DNA of 64,000 bases from Larimichthys crocea (Eukaryota > Chordata > Actinopteri > Sciaenidae): positions 18,938,210 through 19,002,209 of the forward strand of contig NC_040028.1 in the NCBI RefSeq assembly GCF_000972845.2, written 5' to 3'. Below, in pieces: positions 1 to 12,982 of this stretch; within the stretch, counting starts at the first letter, position 1, and the number at the start of each line of letters is the position of its first letter. The notes beneath the pieces are model-generated. The model was not told where the DNA came from. It did no database searches and was given only the letters and a program-made list of their open reading frames with translations. The translations under genes and the position numbers were made by a program.

Positions 1-1504
1 TATGTACTCGAAGAGAAAAAATACAGAGACGAACAATTTCATGGGCTGTAATGGCTCAAGGACTGCATTCCACTGTGGGTGGCTATTTCTCTCTCTCTCC
101 ATCTCTCTGTCTCACTCACTTTTGGAAATCAACAGAAATTATGTATTAAATCTATTAGTCGCTTTGGACAGCCATTAGTGAGCCGTTCTCCTATGTTTAC
201 AGCATCTGTCTATAATGTGTCCATATTGGAAGCAACATCAGAAGATTATGTAACACTGACTGGAAGTACATCTGGAGGAGTTTGATTTGGAACAGTGCTG
301 AACAAACTGACTTGTTATGTGCTGCCGACACAGAGCCTCCTCCCTTGGGTGGGATCTTCTCTGAAAGCAGAGAGGGGCTGGTGGTGGTGGTGGTGGGGGC
401 ACAGAGGCAGGAAAAGAACAGAAGCTCTGAAAACCCTGCATACCCTCTGCTCGGATTCAACTGCTCCTTTGAGATAGGGCCGATATAAAAATAAAACAAA
501 AACAGTCTGCCAGAATCATAAAGTTACAGATTGTTCTGGACTGCAGACTTGGCTTCCTGCCTCAATCCACATTGAGTGGCTGAGGGGATGGTAGCTATTA
601 GCCGAGATGCAAAAGAAAACTATTGACCCGCGTTCAATCAAACATTTTGCGTGCTATTACACTAAGTGTTATTGTATCAAGAGTCTTAGATAACGAATAT
701 TTTAAATGAATGAATCATTACCTTCCAATAAGGACTGAACCCAAAGATGATTGCTCACTAAGGGGTTCAGTCTTGATATAATGGTCTAATGCTACCCAAT
801 ATTGTAAAAGTAATTACTCACAAGTGTTGTAATTACAAGCGTTTTTTTTTTTTTCACTGGGACAAAGCTGGCCTGCAGAGCGCCGGGCCACCCTCTGTGT
901 TTCTGACAATGGAAAAAGGCCATAAATCTCAGACACACACACACACACCAGAGAAAAACACAGCTCGGTCCAACGCAGACTTAGAGAGAGAGAGAGAGAC
1001 GGACAGCTGTGAGTGAGGGGGAGAGAGAGAGAGAGAGATTTCACGTGGCTCATCAATGAGGGGAAAAAGAGGGGAGGCTGTGAAAGAGAATGGAAACATT
1101 GCCACGTTGGCCTTCATCTATGACATCTGTGGAGTTATTACAGCGATGACACACAGATAACTCTAGATCCTGATTTCAATATTTCTTCACACACTCAAAA
1201 ACAGGTTTATACGCTCAGAGGGTATGTTTGTCATGTAATGTAGAACAGTAAAAGGAGTGAACATGACAAAAAGGCTTTGCACAGTTGGTGACAGATGTTC
1301 GGTCATCATCCCGTCGCTCTGTTACAATGTGGGATGTACTAAAGGGAGGAAAAAACGTGAGTGATGACGTTAGTGCTTCATGGGAATCCAAGAAAGATCA
1401 ACGCCAACTCCTCTAAAAACTAAAACTCAAATGTCATGGCCTATCACAAATAAAATATCATATTGGGATGAAATTATTTTTACTGGTACAAATAATGTCA
1501 TGAA

Positions 1505-1850
1505 TTGAGTACACTGTAAGAAATGTCTGTAGGTTTTACAGTGAAGAACTGCCAAACCATGATGTAAAGTATGTCATTGTTCAAATCCTTTAATTGTAGG
1601 GCATTTTAAGGGAATTTACACATAACAAAATAAGTATTTTATATTAGAAACACCGTAATATTTACATATTAATTTCATTTTACTGTAATTTTACAGTTTT
1701 TCATTGTAAAATCTACAATATGGAATAAAACGCTTGCCTTAAACATGAAATCAATAGTTCTAATAACCTATTACTGTAATATTAGAAAAGGTTATACCGT
1801 ATTCATTCTGGCAACCACAGCTGTCAGTTTTTTACCATAAAAACAAGTGT
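1505..1850. repeat. Decayed MITE-like repeat with ACTGTAA-type ends
   Basis: AT-rich block that begins with cactgtaagaaatgtctgta and contains repeated tttacagt and actgtaa words in both orientations, ending near tcagttttttaccat. This layout resembles an abundant class of teleost MITE-like repeats whose ends read ACTGTAAAAA. No coding capacity. The exact ends and superfamily cannot be fixed by eye. Confidence 0.4.
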
Positions 1851-2985
1851 TATAACTCTGAATATGTTTTTGCTATTCTGCTGTCTAATCAGTTCTCAGC
1901 ACTTTGCAGTGGTAATCATGCACACAGTACATTAAAGACATGGGAGGATAATTAACCAGTATCAATTCCAAGTTAAAGGTTTGATATCATTGATTTTTCT
2001 TAACATAGAAACACCTTCTAAATAATTCTTACCATGATTGCACAATGGATATTTCATAAACACAACCAGAGATGCTGGATATGAAAAAGGAAGAAAAAAT
2101 CAGAAGGAGCTCGGCTGCATCGACTATTCTGGGAATAATTCTGACATAATAACATAATATAACTTGTTTGCTCGGAACATAACAGATAGAGAACATTTTA
2201 GTATATGGCCTACTTCTATAATGTCTCCATCCCAGCGTGCATTAGGCATGATCACCCTGGGCTGTTTGCTATATTCATCTGTATACATAGACACATAGTA
2301 TATACAGTAAATGGAGTGCTTCCAGTTCAGTTGACTTGCACCCAAAGTGGAAACTCACACAACAAAAGAAAAGACCATCATGCAAACTCCCCACAACAGA
2401 AAGGGCCGAGATCTTGTTTCAAAGCGAGGGGCTCTGTGGTGACTGCACAATTACCGTCACTAAGCAGCATAACAAAAAGACACGAGATCAAAAGACGTTT
2501 TTCACTGACAGCAATCTAGATTTTCAGACCTAAATTTAAAAAATGTCTCACGCCAAGCTTCTTCAACCGGCTCGACTTGTTGCTTTCAACCTGAGAGGAT
2601 CTGAATTAGCCCATCTACGCCCGATGAATGCCGTCCAAACTGAAGGACCATTTAAATGCCAGGAAAGCTAATGTTTTTCGGAGAGGAAAAACACAGTTTA
2701 TCCCTGAGGAGAGGAAAAAAAAAAAATCTATCGGATCTTATCGGTGGGCAGTTGTGAGAGGCAGAGATAAGGAAGCCGCAGGGAGAGAAATTGGCTGCCG
2801 ATCTCAGACAGCAGACCATGCATGCTGCACGGGCCATTGAGCAACGTGTGCGTATTCTTCTCAATATGCTTTGAACATAATTCCTCAGCCCCTGTATGCA
2901 CGTGGGCGCACGATTGTCTGAGAATGTGGTCGGTCGTCCATATTTGTGTGTGTGCACATACAGTGTTCGACTATGAGAATGAGCC

Positions 2986-2988
<3 letters not shown>

Positions 2989-3020
<32 letters not shown>
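2989..3020. repeat. (TG)16 microsatellite
   Basis: Uninterrupted TG dinucleotide run. The long open frames overlapping it on both strands are translations of the repeat (VCVCVC and HTHTHT) and are not genes. Confidence 0.95.
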
Positions 3021-3022
<2 letters not shown>

Positions 3023-4744
3023 AGTGTGTGTCTGGGTGTGAAAATCCATCCCTCTTCTGATACATCTAGGTTCCATTTGCAGTCTCTGTAGCAGTGAGTG
3101 AAACCCCATTATCAGACTGAAGCAGGGCCTTCTCACTCCAGACTGCTGAACCATAATGAGCAGCCAACTTGTCTACCCAAATAAATCACTCTACCCCTCT
3201 CTTTCACACACACACACACACATACACACATATCTCCATTAGACCTGTTCTGGATGCACACATATCTCCATTAAACCCTGACACCCATAGCCCAGTGACT
3301 ACAAAGGACACAAAAATATTTTCTTTACATCGATAGAAAAGGGACCAGCCTTACAGTACATAACAGGTCGCATCCAGTCCTCCTGTACTTTAAAACTCAT
3401 GCATTCACTGTGTGACTCAAAGGTATGGTCAGTTCGAGGCTGTAGTTTGTATTGCAGCTGAATTATATTGTGCAATACTAAGAGGCGTTTCTACTGGTTG
3501 TTCAACAAGGGAAGACTAAATATTAAAAAAAGTCTCCCAGAACAGTGCATAGCTATTAACTACAGCCTAAAAAAGGAAATATCCAGCTCTTTAGCTACTT
3601 AAATGTTCCAATTGTTCACTGTCAAGTTGAAAAAAGCTTCTACTGTGTCCAAAAATGCGAATGTGAGCCACAGTCCAGTTGCGTGTCATAGACCAAAAGT
3701 AACGAGTCAAAGGGCGCTATAAAGCTCCGTAGAGCTGAGGTGACCCGCAAGATCACATGATAATTCTTCTCACCGCGAGCAAACTCTTTTCTACATACAT
3801 GGAGTCGTTTCATTCACTGTTAATATCAAAAATATTGATTATAGCAAGTCGACTTCACGGAGATGAGATTTATTGCAGGACTGCAGTAGTTTTAATTAGG
3901 TGTACCAAAGAAATTTGGAGCTAAGTGTAAAATCCATATCATCTTTCCCTTCTGATGATATGTTAGTTTATCTGATGATGTCTTGCCTGCTCAATAAGCT
4001 TTGTGACGTTAAGTAAGACAACCGACCGACCGAGTTCCTTATTCTTTCCTGGTGAAACATGTGAGTCGGTGAGTTCATCTCGGAAAAATAATGCGTGAAG
4101 CGTGGAGTGTTTCACGAGGCAAATTGTTCTTAAGTGTGGATCTCAAGTTCAAAGCTCCCAACAACAGCTAATGCTCTGGTGAGGTACGTGAACCAAGCAG
4201 CTGTCTATTACCAATGAAAAGCTTTGAAGTGCTGCCAAGCTGAAATGGGCTCTCAAGGACACAATACTGCACCCCTCCGATTTGGCAAGAGAGAAAGAAA
4301 CACAGGTGAGACCAAAATACTCTGAATCCACTCCAAGTCTGTGAAATGCATGTTTCTTTATTTGAAATCATATCAAACAAAAATCATATTACCAGCCTGA
4401 AGACATCTGGTAGTTTTTTGAATTACACCCGTATTCACCTCCTCCGTTTATGTGGGGTGCTTCTGAGTTCTCGGCAGGCGATGGTCACTCGGCTGCAACC
4501 ATTTATGTGTGACCGTGGCCTCAGGCTCTCTATTCTTCCCAGCACCTGGCTGGATCAGACACTAAACATCAGCTGGAGAGTCGGTTTGTAAGCCCACACC
4601 GAGGAGCTCTGCTGCATCACTTACCGACCCACCTCTGACAACCATCCCCGAGTAGTAAAGTGCCTGTGCACCGCCCTTCACATGAAACTTTTACACCATC
4701 TGGCTGTGTTATGTGCAATCACACACGACAATCTTCATACGCAC

Positions 4745-4947
4745 CATTGCAAGTTTTCTCGTTGTATGTGGCGCAGACCCAGTCGTGGCACTCGCAGCGT
4801 GGACCATAGAACTTCCCCGGGTCCGTGGCCTGGCAGACGCAGACGCCGCAGTCGCACTTGCCCCTCCCGCTGCAGATCTTTCCATCAGGTGTCTTGCAGC
4901 GGCGCAGGGACGACTCTGTGGACAGCTTACATACACCACCCACCTGA
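4745..4947 (-). CDS. itgbl1: Integrin beta-like protein 1 exon (cysteine-rich I-EGF repeats)
   Basis: Internal coding exon on the minus strand, about 67 codons. It reads VCKLSTESSLRRC, then DGKICSGRGKCDCGVCVC, then GPRCECHDWVC and ends TYNEKTCNG. The CSGRGxCDCGxCxC pattern and CECHxWVC are the signature of integrin-type EGF repeats, and the order matches the first cysteine-rich repeat of ITGBL1, a secreted ten-repeat protein without the integrin headpiece. A long T tract followed by cccccag precedes the exon at 4948-4970. The donor is gtgcgt directly after 4745 (phase 1). The acceptor is ambiguous because cag and tcag lie 4 nt apart, so the exon could start at 4943. The signal-peptide exon and later repeats were not found. 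An integrin beta subunit would be the alternative, but the nalcn neighbour favours itgbl1. Confidence 0.85.
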
Positions 4948-6742
4948 CTGGGGGAAAAAAAAAAAAAGAAAGACGGTCAGTTGTTGTGCAGCTTTGGAAA
5001 CTTCTGAGGTGAAAGGTCAAGTGTGCTGCCACCTGTGTCTGTTTGACCTACAAAATACCACATCTGAGTAAAAAATACCTTCGGTGCAGACATGTCTACC
5101 TTCATACATCAAGACGTTTGGTATACATTCAGGAAACCCATTCATTTTGTCTTTAATGCAGTATATTATAATGTTGCTTTGCTGCTTTGCTGTTTGATTT
5201 TCTGTCACCTGTGTCACATGCAAATCTGTGCATGACCCTAAAACTGAATTTAAACCATCTGTGTGTGTTTTGCTGCAACATCATGAAGAAGATGAAGAAT
5301 ATCTGGAAGAACATGACTCCTCAAAAAAACAACAAAAACCTTAAAAACACAAAATAACAGAACATGAAGGAGTCAGGATAATAATAAATCAAACAGCACA
5401 GAAACAGCCTCAGCTTTCACTGAACATGCTCCAGCAGCTGTTCCTGAGACTCTGCGGGATCTCGCTGTGAGACTTGTTTCATTTGGATGCCGGCTGACAT
5501 TCTTTTTGCTATTCCTGCCCTCACACAGTGTCCAGATTTGGAAAGAGTAGACACAAATCCAAAAACCATCAACAGACAAAAGTGTTCCTGACACTCCCAT
5601 CATAATGGAATATAGATTGTGTGTGTCATCGAGAGGTTAGACGCAGGCCTCACCCTCTGATGCTTGTTTTAAGCTTGACCACATTCTTGGGCTGCGGCCA
5701 TAACCACTACCTCATTAACTCACTGCTCCTTATATAATAGACACCAGCTTCCTCAATAGTGAGCGGTAAACTGCAGATCTCTGACACTTACTAATCAGCA
5801 TCGTTTTACATCATTAATGCAGGTAGATCTTTAAGGGCACAATGTAGTTGATAGATTCAAATGAAACGGCCAGTCAGTGAATATAGTTCACCACAGTCCT
5901 ATTCTGTTTTACACACCCTGCTTCAGCCTCATCTGCTCTCCATCAGGATTCTTACATCTGTTGTGAGCTTGTAACCCTGCTGTCAGGGTTGTTTGGTCTG
6001 CAGGGTACTACAGCCTCAGCAGCATGGGACTTTGTCATGACGGGGTAATGGGGAAGATGGCAAAGGAAGACAGTGATTGGTGGGGATATTCCCATGTCAG
6101 GCTTCATTATCTTACTTATTGCCCCTTATGAGTAACGAGTCTCTCCTCCACAGTGGAAATCTCCAGCTGCAGCTTCAGGAAACACATTTACAGTTTTGTT
6201 GGAAATGGAAATCTCAGCTGAATTCGAAATGGGTGTATGGAACACGTAGCCTCCATGAGAACGACTATAGCAGATGTTAATGCCACACTATAGAGGGCTG
6301 GAATGGAATCGGGATGAGTATACTGTATAATAGGGAGCTATCATCATCAGTGGATGAGGATAATATATGTGGAATGGAATAATATATGAAAACGTGAGAG
6401 GTTTTTATCATTGGAGGCGCTGCAAACATATTCCATTCTAGTAAACGCAACGCCTCCAAATAACACTGTCATTATTATCCTTACTATGCCTTCGATACTG
6501 TGTGGTGAGGATAGTTCAAGTGGTCAAAGTAGGACACACACGGAGGCAGCTAGCTTCACCTGGTGTGAAATATGAAACAAATATGTGGCTCCATGTATAG
6601 ATATAGCCACAATCCTGTTGTATTGTTTGGAATAGAATTGCAGGTACAATGTGTGTGTGTGTGTCTATGCACAGTGAGCAACCTGCTATTTGGGCTGAGA
6701 GTAACTGGACCAGAAACGTTGTAAAAGAAATGCCACCTCACC

Positions 6743-6768
6743 AAAAAAAAAAAAAAAAAAAAAAAAAA
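6743..6768. repeat. Poly(A) tract, 26 A
   Basis: Pure run of 26 A on the + strand. No recognisable retroposon body lies immediately upstream, so it is listed as a simple repeat. Confidence 0.9.
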
Positions 6769-9000
6769 TGCTGATGCCTCCAAACCAACTCTTGAAAAAC
6801 AAATTCATTTGAACACAATGCAGAGCTCCACAGACGTGCGAACGGCTGCACAAGAGGAAATCTGTGCTCCTAATTCCAAACTCATTCTCACGCCACTGAA
6901 TGTGACCAAACGGCCAAAAATGCAACATTGAAAACGTCTGAATGAAGCTGCAACTCGTGCTGTATTAATGATTTTTAATAATAAAGTTTGTTCACCTTTC
7001 TGCCTCACGAGAGGAACAAATCATGCACACAGGTACAAACTGTTACTATCATGACATGAAGTAATAATGTAAACCGCATAATAACATTTAAGTGACTTCG
7101 AGAACATTTTTAAAGATAAAAAAAAAGCTTGTTTGTGTGAAGCTTTATGGGTAAAAGTGTCAGCGGGCTCCGAATGTATCACGTGACCTGAAGTCATAGG
7201 AAAATCGCTGCACAGCCTGCTGCTGCTGCCTCATTAATGTTTCACACCTACTCTTTTTGACATACCGTGTAAACAAACAAGGTAGGACTTATTTGGATAT
7301 GCATACTTAACACAGAAGAAAACACTGTAGCCACCTGTTGCTCCCCGCGCGTAAAGCGTGCATGGCTTTACCACCGCTGTCCAGTAAATGCTATGTACTG
7401 TACACTGTGTACATGCACAATATAATCACTACACAGGCACGGTGCACCTGCTTTAAGTAAACACCCCCTCTGCAGCTGAGTCATATGGCAACATTTACAA
7501 TACTGCTGTGTGAGGCTCTGCTGTTAAAGGCCACGGTAAACAGAAATGAATCTGTCACACACATATTTAAGCTGATTCCTTCCTTTGTGCATTTTCACAT
7601 TGATTTCTATTTAAAAGTAAGATTTGGGAGAAATCAAGTTACAATCAAGTTAAATGTTCTTGATTTTCTAAACACAAAAGGCAGACAGGAGTTCTTTGCG
7701 AAAAAGTTTTTGGATTTTGCAAATTATTGCTCAGTAAAAGCTTTAACCCTCGCCCGAGCCAAAATGTCACCGGAGCTTCTTTTGCTGCAAACCCCCGACC
7801 CACTAAAGCTGTCATAACATTGTTGATGGTAATTCACGTCAGCTGACTTGTCAGTGAAAATAAATGAAATGTTAAAAGTTTTTTAAAAAGTGCTATGCAA
7901 CGGCAATAACGGAAACAGAGGAGCAGGCTTTCCCCTCCATGCTTTGTCATGCAGAATTATTGGCAAGTAGCAGCATGAAGAAACTGCACAAAATAACTGC
8001 AAGTGCAAACTACATGTATAGGCACTCCTAAAAACTTTTCCACATTGTACTCTGCAGATCTTGTCTTTGTCAGCAAATCTCTGCACCTCCCTCTTCCTTC
8101 TTGCTCTCCAGACTTCCCCAAAATAAACAAGAAGAGAAAAAAAAAAAAACACAAAGCTGTGTGAAAACTCACCTCACCGATTGTAACAAAGTGTCCTCCA
8201 CGGTAGAGAGCAGAATGAGAAACAACGGCACTAACATGGACTGTACCAAAACCTCAGTGTGCATGTTTAAATCCCACAGAAACCTGAAGTAAAGTAGCTT
8301 GAAGGAATTTCCCAAGTCTTTCTCTCCTTAAACAGACAGGACAGGAAGAGAGAGTGAGAGGGTAAAGGAAAGGAGAGAAGGAGAGAAAGAGCAGAGGCAG
8401 GCTGGCCTGAACTGGCTCGATCCCTTCAGAGGCCAGCAGTCCTCTCCATACAAGTGCCTTTGATTAGTCCTGACTCTCAGACACAGTCCTGGGCAGGAGC
8501 TGGAATGGGGAAAACTGCCAAAATGAAAAGTTAAGTCACCGGTTTGAGATGTAATTAGAAGCAGACGTTTTTCTGCAATGTTTTGTTTTACTTTTTCCCC
8601 CCTTCCTTTTCCAGATGATTGCTCTACGGTGCTGTAGTCTTTCCTTTTGATGTTGTTAATTATAAATTAGAATCAACCTCTAATAGGCCTTTTCTCTCAG
8701 GACAGTTTCGACATGTCACAATAGGACATTCACAGGTGCGGATAATAAAATAATGATGGTTGAATTCCACTTAGCTGCTTCACTTTAAGGGTCCTGGTAT
8801 TTTATTTTTTTTACGCTGGCTCACTGTCACACTGTCATGACTTACTGGAACACTTGAATGGAAAAGAGCCATTGTTTATGTTATTAATAACACCTGTGCT
8901 TTTCCTGCTATGACAATTCAACACAGCGCTGCGGTAATTACTTCTGCACATTTTGACTCTGATTTGATGGAACTGATATCATTTCTAACAAAAGCTGAAG

Positions 9001-9460
9001 CTCCCCCTTTTCTAGTCCGTCTACGTTCCAACCCTCGCCTATGGTCATGAGCTTTGGGTAGCGACCAAAGGAATGAGATCACGGATACAAGCGGCCGAAA
9101 TGAGCTTCCTCAGCCCTGGAGATAGGGTGAGGAGCTCGGACATCCGGAGGGAGCTGAGAGTATACAGCAGCTGCTGCTCCTTCATGCTCAAAGGAGCCAG
9201 GTGAGGTGGTTCGGGCATCTGATTAGGATGCCTCCCTTTGGAGGTGTTCCTGGGCAAGTCCAACTGGGACGAGACCCAGGGGAAGACCCGGAACATGCTT
9301 GAGGGACTATATAGTCCATCTAACCAGGGAATGCCTCGGGATCCCCCAGGTGGAGCGGGAATGTGTTGCTGGGGAGAAGGACATCTGGAGCGCCCTGCTA
9401 AACCTGCCGCCGCCATGATGGATGGATGGATGGATGGATGGATGGATGGATGGATGGATG
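9001..9460 (+). mobile_element. 5'-truncated RTE/Rex3-type LINE with GATG tail
   Basis: The block matches the characteristic 3' end of teleost RTE-clade (Rex3-like) retrotransposon ORFs. Motif words include ttccaaccctcgcctatggt, ggtggttcgggcatctgatt, aagtccaactgggacgagac and cctcgggatcccccaggtgg, and it ends in a (GATG)n tail at about 9415-9460. The + frame corresponds to the C-terminal part after reverse transcriptase (a W/RWFGHL-type motif followed by proline- and arginine-rich sequence) but is broken by stops and indels. Possible imperfect target-site duplication: aaagctgaa near 8991 and aaagcagaa at 9462. Dead fragment. The long minus-strand frame here is its shadow. Confidence 0.75.
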
Positions 9461-10949
9461 TAAAGCAGAATGCAAACGTTCTGTTTTCATGAGTCTCATG
9501 AGAATGTCTGCCATTCAGTGACAGGTAAGGCACTACCATCCAATATGTTGTGTTGTAGCTGTCAGTCCAGTATTCTAACTGTTTGAGACATGAGTTAATG
9601 AAATGGTTTTAAAAGGTTAATAAATAAGAATAAATTCATAATCAGTTTAGAGTATTAAAATGAGAGAGTAAAGAGAAAGAAAGAGTTTCAATGTGGGGCC
9701 TATTTTATTTTGAAATGTACAGTCACATGATTTGTTGCATGAGGAATTGTGGCGGTGCACGGTCAAGAAAGATAACAAATAGACTACACTATGTTCTAGA
9801 GGCGCACAGGGTAAATATACTTTTGTTTGCCTGTGTATTATTTGTATATGGGACTGTATTTGGTTTATTATTTTGTGCTGCATTGGCCTCGTTTAGACTT
9901 TTATGTTTCAGTTTTCACGGTGTCAAGGTGTCTCAAGATTGTTTGTCGACGTTGGAGGAGAATGAGGAGGAAATAAAAAAGATGAATCTTGACATCGGTA
10001 TGATTCGTGGCCTTTTTCAAGAACGAGTGTAGCTACAAGAATATTTGGACCAAGCTGATAACATTAAGGAGAGCAACATGTGGCCTTAGTTCACTGTTAC
10101 CCTGAAACAATAGCAGCAGCTGTAGTTGCACCAGTATTGAGGATAATGGCTGCCTGGGCTTCATTAGCTGTATTAGTTCCACGTGCCGTCTGCTCAGAGA
10201 AAGACCTGTTAACTAATTGACATCACCTGCTTCATTCATACTTATTACTGTGCTGACACCTGCACATACCCGCTGAGGAGCGTGGTCATGCCTGCATACC
10301 CTTTCAGACTGAATTATAGTATTTGTCAGAAGTGTAATTAATGAGTGTAGATTCTTGAATTGAGCTGTGTTTCATTTAATGATTTCAAGTGATGGAACCA
10401 GTAATGTGGTTATTGGGAAGGCCAAGCCCACTGACCCGTTCCAATGCGAAAGTTGGAAGTGAAGATTTTACTATCATTTAAATTATTGAGGCAGTTTTCA
10501 CCCACTATTCCAACACCTACTGCTGTGATGCATTATTAACTACGGTGCTAATAAATGACTACTTATTTATTTAAATCAATGAATCACAAAAACAAACAAC
10601 AACAAAACACGGTGAAGTGACCTTCACGTTTTATTCAGTAAAATATCTGGCTCATTGAACTCAGCCAATGATGTTAATATAATGCCGCTTCCCCTAATGC
10701 ACACACTGTAGATCTACAGTGTTTATTCATTTTATGTGACCATGGCAAATAATGTTTTTATGTTTTCCCCATATCATAAAATGTAGAAATGTCATTATAA
10801 AATAACAGATTCTGCCCAAACAATTCAAATATTTTTTTGCCTTTTTTTTTAAATTCATGTCTGTTTCTTGTTTGCAGTTTTTGTACTGTCCAAACTGACC
10901 TTTGGATTATAGCCACCTACAGTCAATCCTTTGTTTTTAAGAATGGTTG

Positions 10950-11150
10950 GTACGGCCTATCCCAGCTGACTTTACGTGGGGGCGGGGTGCACCCTGGACA
11001 AGTCACCAGCTCATCACAGAGCACAAAGAGACAAATAAGCATTCACATTCACACCTACGGGCAATTTAGAATCACCAATGTCTTTGGACTGTATGCCGGA
11101 GTACCCTGGAGAGAACCCACGCAGACACAGGGAGAACATGCAAACTTCAG
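10950..11150 (-). repeat. Teleost interspersed repeat, minus orientation
   Basis: Contains the common fish repeat words tatcccagctgac, ggtgcaccctggacaagtca, cacctacgggcaatttagaa and gagaacatgcaaactt. A second copy lies in the opposite orientation at about 32651-32861, where it ends in an atggatgg tail. It looks like the 3' part of a non-LTR element, but the family is not fixed here. Coding similarity is not visible. Confidence 0.65.
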
Positions 11151-11699
11151 CATCACAGCATCCGACATCACAGAATGTTTTTGGCCACCTATCTAGAATA
11201 ACACTACAGTTTGATAAATAATACAGTAGCGACCCTACAAACACATTTTCAGGCCATCCAGCATAAAACGTGGTTAACTGTTAGGATGTTACATAATGTA
11301 TAGGCCCACAGTATGTCTGCACATTTTGTATTCTGGTGGCCTTTAAAAACTGCCTGAGGCAAACTCAGGCCAAAGGAAGGACTAACCCTGTGAACAGCTA
11401 TGTTAAACACACACAGCAGACTGAGGTGGATCATTCAATTTGCACCTTTCTTCCCACAGGAAGTCTACACTGCTCCTTTACTGGACCTGGCAGCTCAAAT
11501 CAGAAAAAAGTTCACGCTTTACTTCACCGGGCACGACTAGAAAAGCTTTATTCACATATTATAAAAGCTTCTCCTGATTTATGATACTGCAGGATGGCAA
11601 TTAAAACAGAGAAAATAGGTATAAAAAGAATATTTTTAAAAATCTGAAACACCGTAAGTGGTATTTGTTATAATGATGGTGCTCTGACACAATTTCCCA

Positions 11700-12300
11700 T
11701 CACAGTGAGGAACAAGGCGGAAATCAAACTATTTGGTGAGACTGCTGGTGGTGATGCAGCAAACCTGAGGACCTTCTCCTCTCACTGTTACCATGGAGAC
11801 GGCTGCGCGCCTCCGCTGCATGAGCGGCTGGTGCTGGCGCGCTCCCGCACTCTCTCTCCCACACACACGGTCCCTACACATCCGGGAAAGGGAACAAAAA
11901 AAAAAAAAAAAAAAACAGCTGATGTATTGGACTGGACGAGACACGACAGATAAGGGAAATCCTCCTCTCCGTAAGTCATCCACTATGTTTTTCTTTAACG
12001 CGTAAAAGCGGACATCCAGATGCCGTGCGTCAAAAGGATGCACATTACGCTCGGTACTGTTGATGCTGCTGTGAGCTAGCCTGCTGCTTCTCCAGGAAGT
12101 GGACAGGTTGTCTCCGTCCGGAGTAGGCCTTGGTAGAAAAAAAATCTATCGTCGTGTGCGTGGGCAGGTTGTCACGTATGATAGCAGTTTGGTTTAAGGA
12201 CGCACCGTTTGTTGTTTACGCGCCGCGTTTCTCTTGTTTTTAACCCGACTATAGCGCTCATCCGTTTCCATAGTAACCTTGGCTCCCGTGGATGTCATTC
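11700..12300 (+). promoter_or_regulatory. CpG-rich block, candidate nalcn promoter region
   Basis: CpG-dense sequence (for example ggctgcgcgcctccgctgca near 11800 and gcgccgcgtttctc near 12220) standing out from AT-rich surroundings, about 4.5 kb upstream of the nalcn start codon. It contains a strong splice donor (gtaagt at 11971) that fits a non-coding first exon. I see no clear TATA box. Since itgbl1 runs the opposite way, the block might serve both genes, but nothing in the sequence proves that. Confidence 0.5.
11780..11970 (+). other. nalcn: Putative non-coding exon 1 of nalcn (5' UTR)
   Basis: Inferred from the donor tcc|gtaagt at 11970/11971 in the CpG-rich block and from the coding exon 2, which opens with 33 nt of untranslated sequence after a good acceptor at 16471. 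NALCN in other vertebrates starts with a non-coding exon. The left edge is arbitrary because the transcription start cannot be read from sequence. The exon would include a run of 20 A (11896-11915), which is unusual in a 5' UTR and could point to a start downstream of it. Confidence 0.4.
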
Positions 12301-12546
12301 ATTCAGCTTTCAGGGTCTCGGGATGGATATGGATTTTATTTTGTTTTTCTGGATTGACATCCACATGTGTGTGTGTCAGATTATTTTGTTACAGAGGGCA
12401 GTCAGGTGGTCACAGATCACAGTGGCCCATTGAAGCCTGTGAGACCATGATAGTGGGGCCTGTACTGCACTTACATCTTACCTCTCATCATGTCTGATTT
12501 GTTCTTTCCTTAAAGATTATGATCCACACCATCAGCTGAGCACTCT

Positions 12547-12823
12547 TTAAAGGTCCAGTGTGTACGATTTAGGAGTAATTCTTTACTAGAAATAAGTATG
12601 TCTTCTTTAGTGTATAATCACCTGAGCGTATGAATTGTTGTGTTTTTGTTGCCTTTTATATCTACAGTGACAAACTAAACATTGAAACAGATATGACCTT
12701 TTGCTTTTTACATGTACCTACATGTTTGGAAGGAGAGGGTGAGGCGTGGGAGCGTATTCATTTGGTTGCAATCTGCAGCTTCACCCTGTAGGTGCCGCTA
12801 AATCCTACACACTGGACCTTTAA
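12547..12823. mobile_element. TTAA-flanked MITE, copy 1
   Basis: Begins TTAAAGGTCCAGTGTGTA and ends TACACACTGGACCTTTAA, giving terminal inverted repeats of about 18 bp with TTAA at both ends. It is 277 bp with no coding capacity. Copies 2-4 (12983, 23443 and 50660) share these ends, and a fifth decayed copy lies near 40282. TTAA targets are typical of piggyBac-type elements, but the terminal bases are not the usual CCC/GGG, so the superfamily is left open. Confidence 0.8.
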
Positions 12824-12982
12824 ACCACTGTAAACAGAGCTGGAAGATAACTTTCTACCATGCAAATGAAATACAATTTAATATTCAGTATGCCACATAA
12901 GGTGTCAATTGTGACTTCTTTCTAGAGGCCTAAATAGTCAAAGCTGAGTGTTTGTCATAGACTATATAAGTATGCTTATGTA

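Larger units (their letters stand above)
1..4744. other. Non-coding DNA, probably itgbl1 intron 2 (minus strand)
   Basis: No exon of a known family could be read on either strand. Open frames here are short and low in complexity, and several are translations of CA/TG or GA runs (about 930-1040 and 2989-3020). Because the recognisable itgbl1 exon at 4745-4947 ends in a splice donor pointing left, this stretch should be the following intron of that gene. It holds a decayed interspersed repeat (about 1505-1850) and microsatellites. Confidence 0.6.
4948..11700. other. Intergenic DNA or itgbl1 intron 1
   Basis: About 6.8 kb lying between two divergent genes. I searched the minus strand for an exon encoding a signal peptide that could join the itgbl1 exon and saw none that was convincing. 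Content: a 26-A run (6743-6768), a truncated RTE/Rex3-like LINE (about 9001-9460) and a teleost interspersed repeat (about 10950-11150). Frames such as 7485-7817 (+) and 9691-10032 (+) show no recognisable domain. Confidence 0.6.

Noticed and set aside
2652..3065. 137-codon minus-strand frame
   Set aside because: Much of it is a HTHTHT translation of the TG microsatellite.
7485..7817. 110-codon plus-strand frame
   Set aside because: Methionine start but no recognisable domain, no splice context and AT-rich composition like the surroundings.
9045..9539. 164-codon minus-strand frame
   Set aside because: It is the antisense shadow of the truncated Rex3-like LINE and its GATG tail (HPSIHPSI repeat in the translation).
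9691..10032. 113-codon plus-strand frame with hydrophobic stretches
   Set aside because: Has one hydrophobic segment followed by a Glu/Lys-rich end, but no family match that I recognise and no support from repeats or splice sites; probably chance or old transposon remains.
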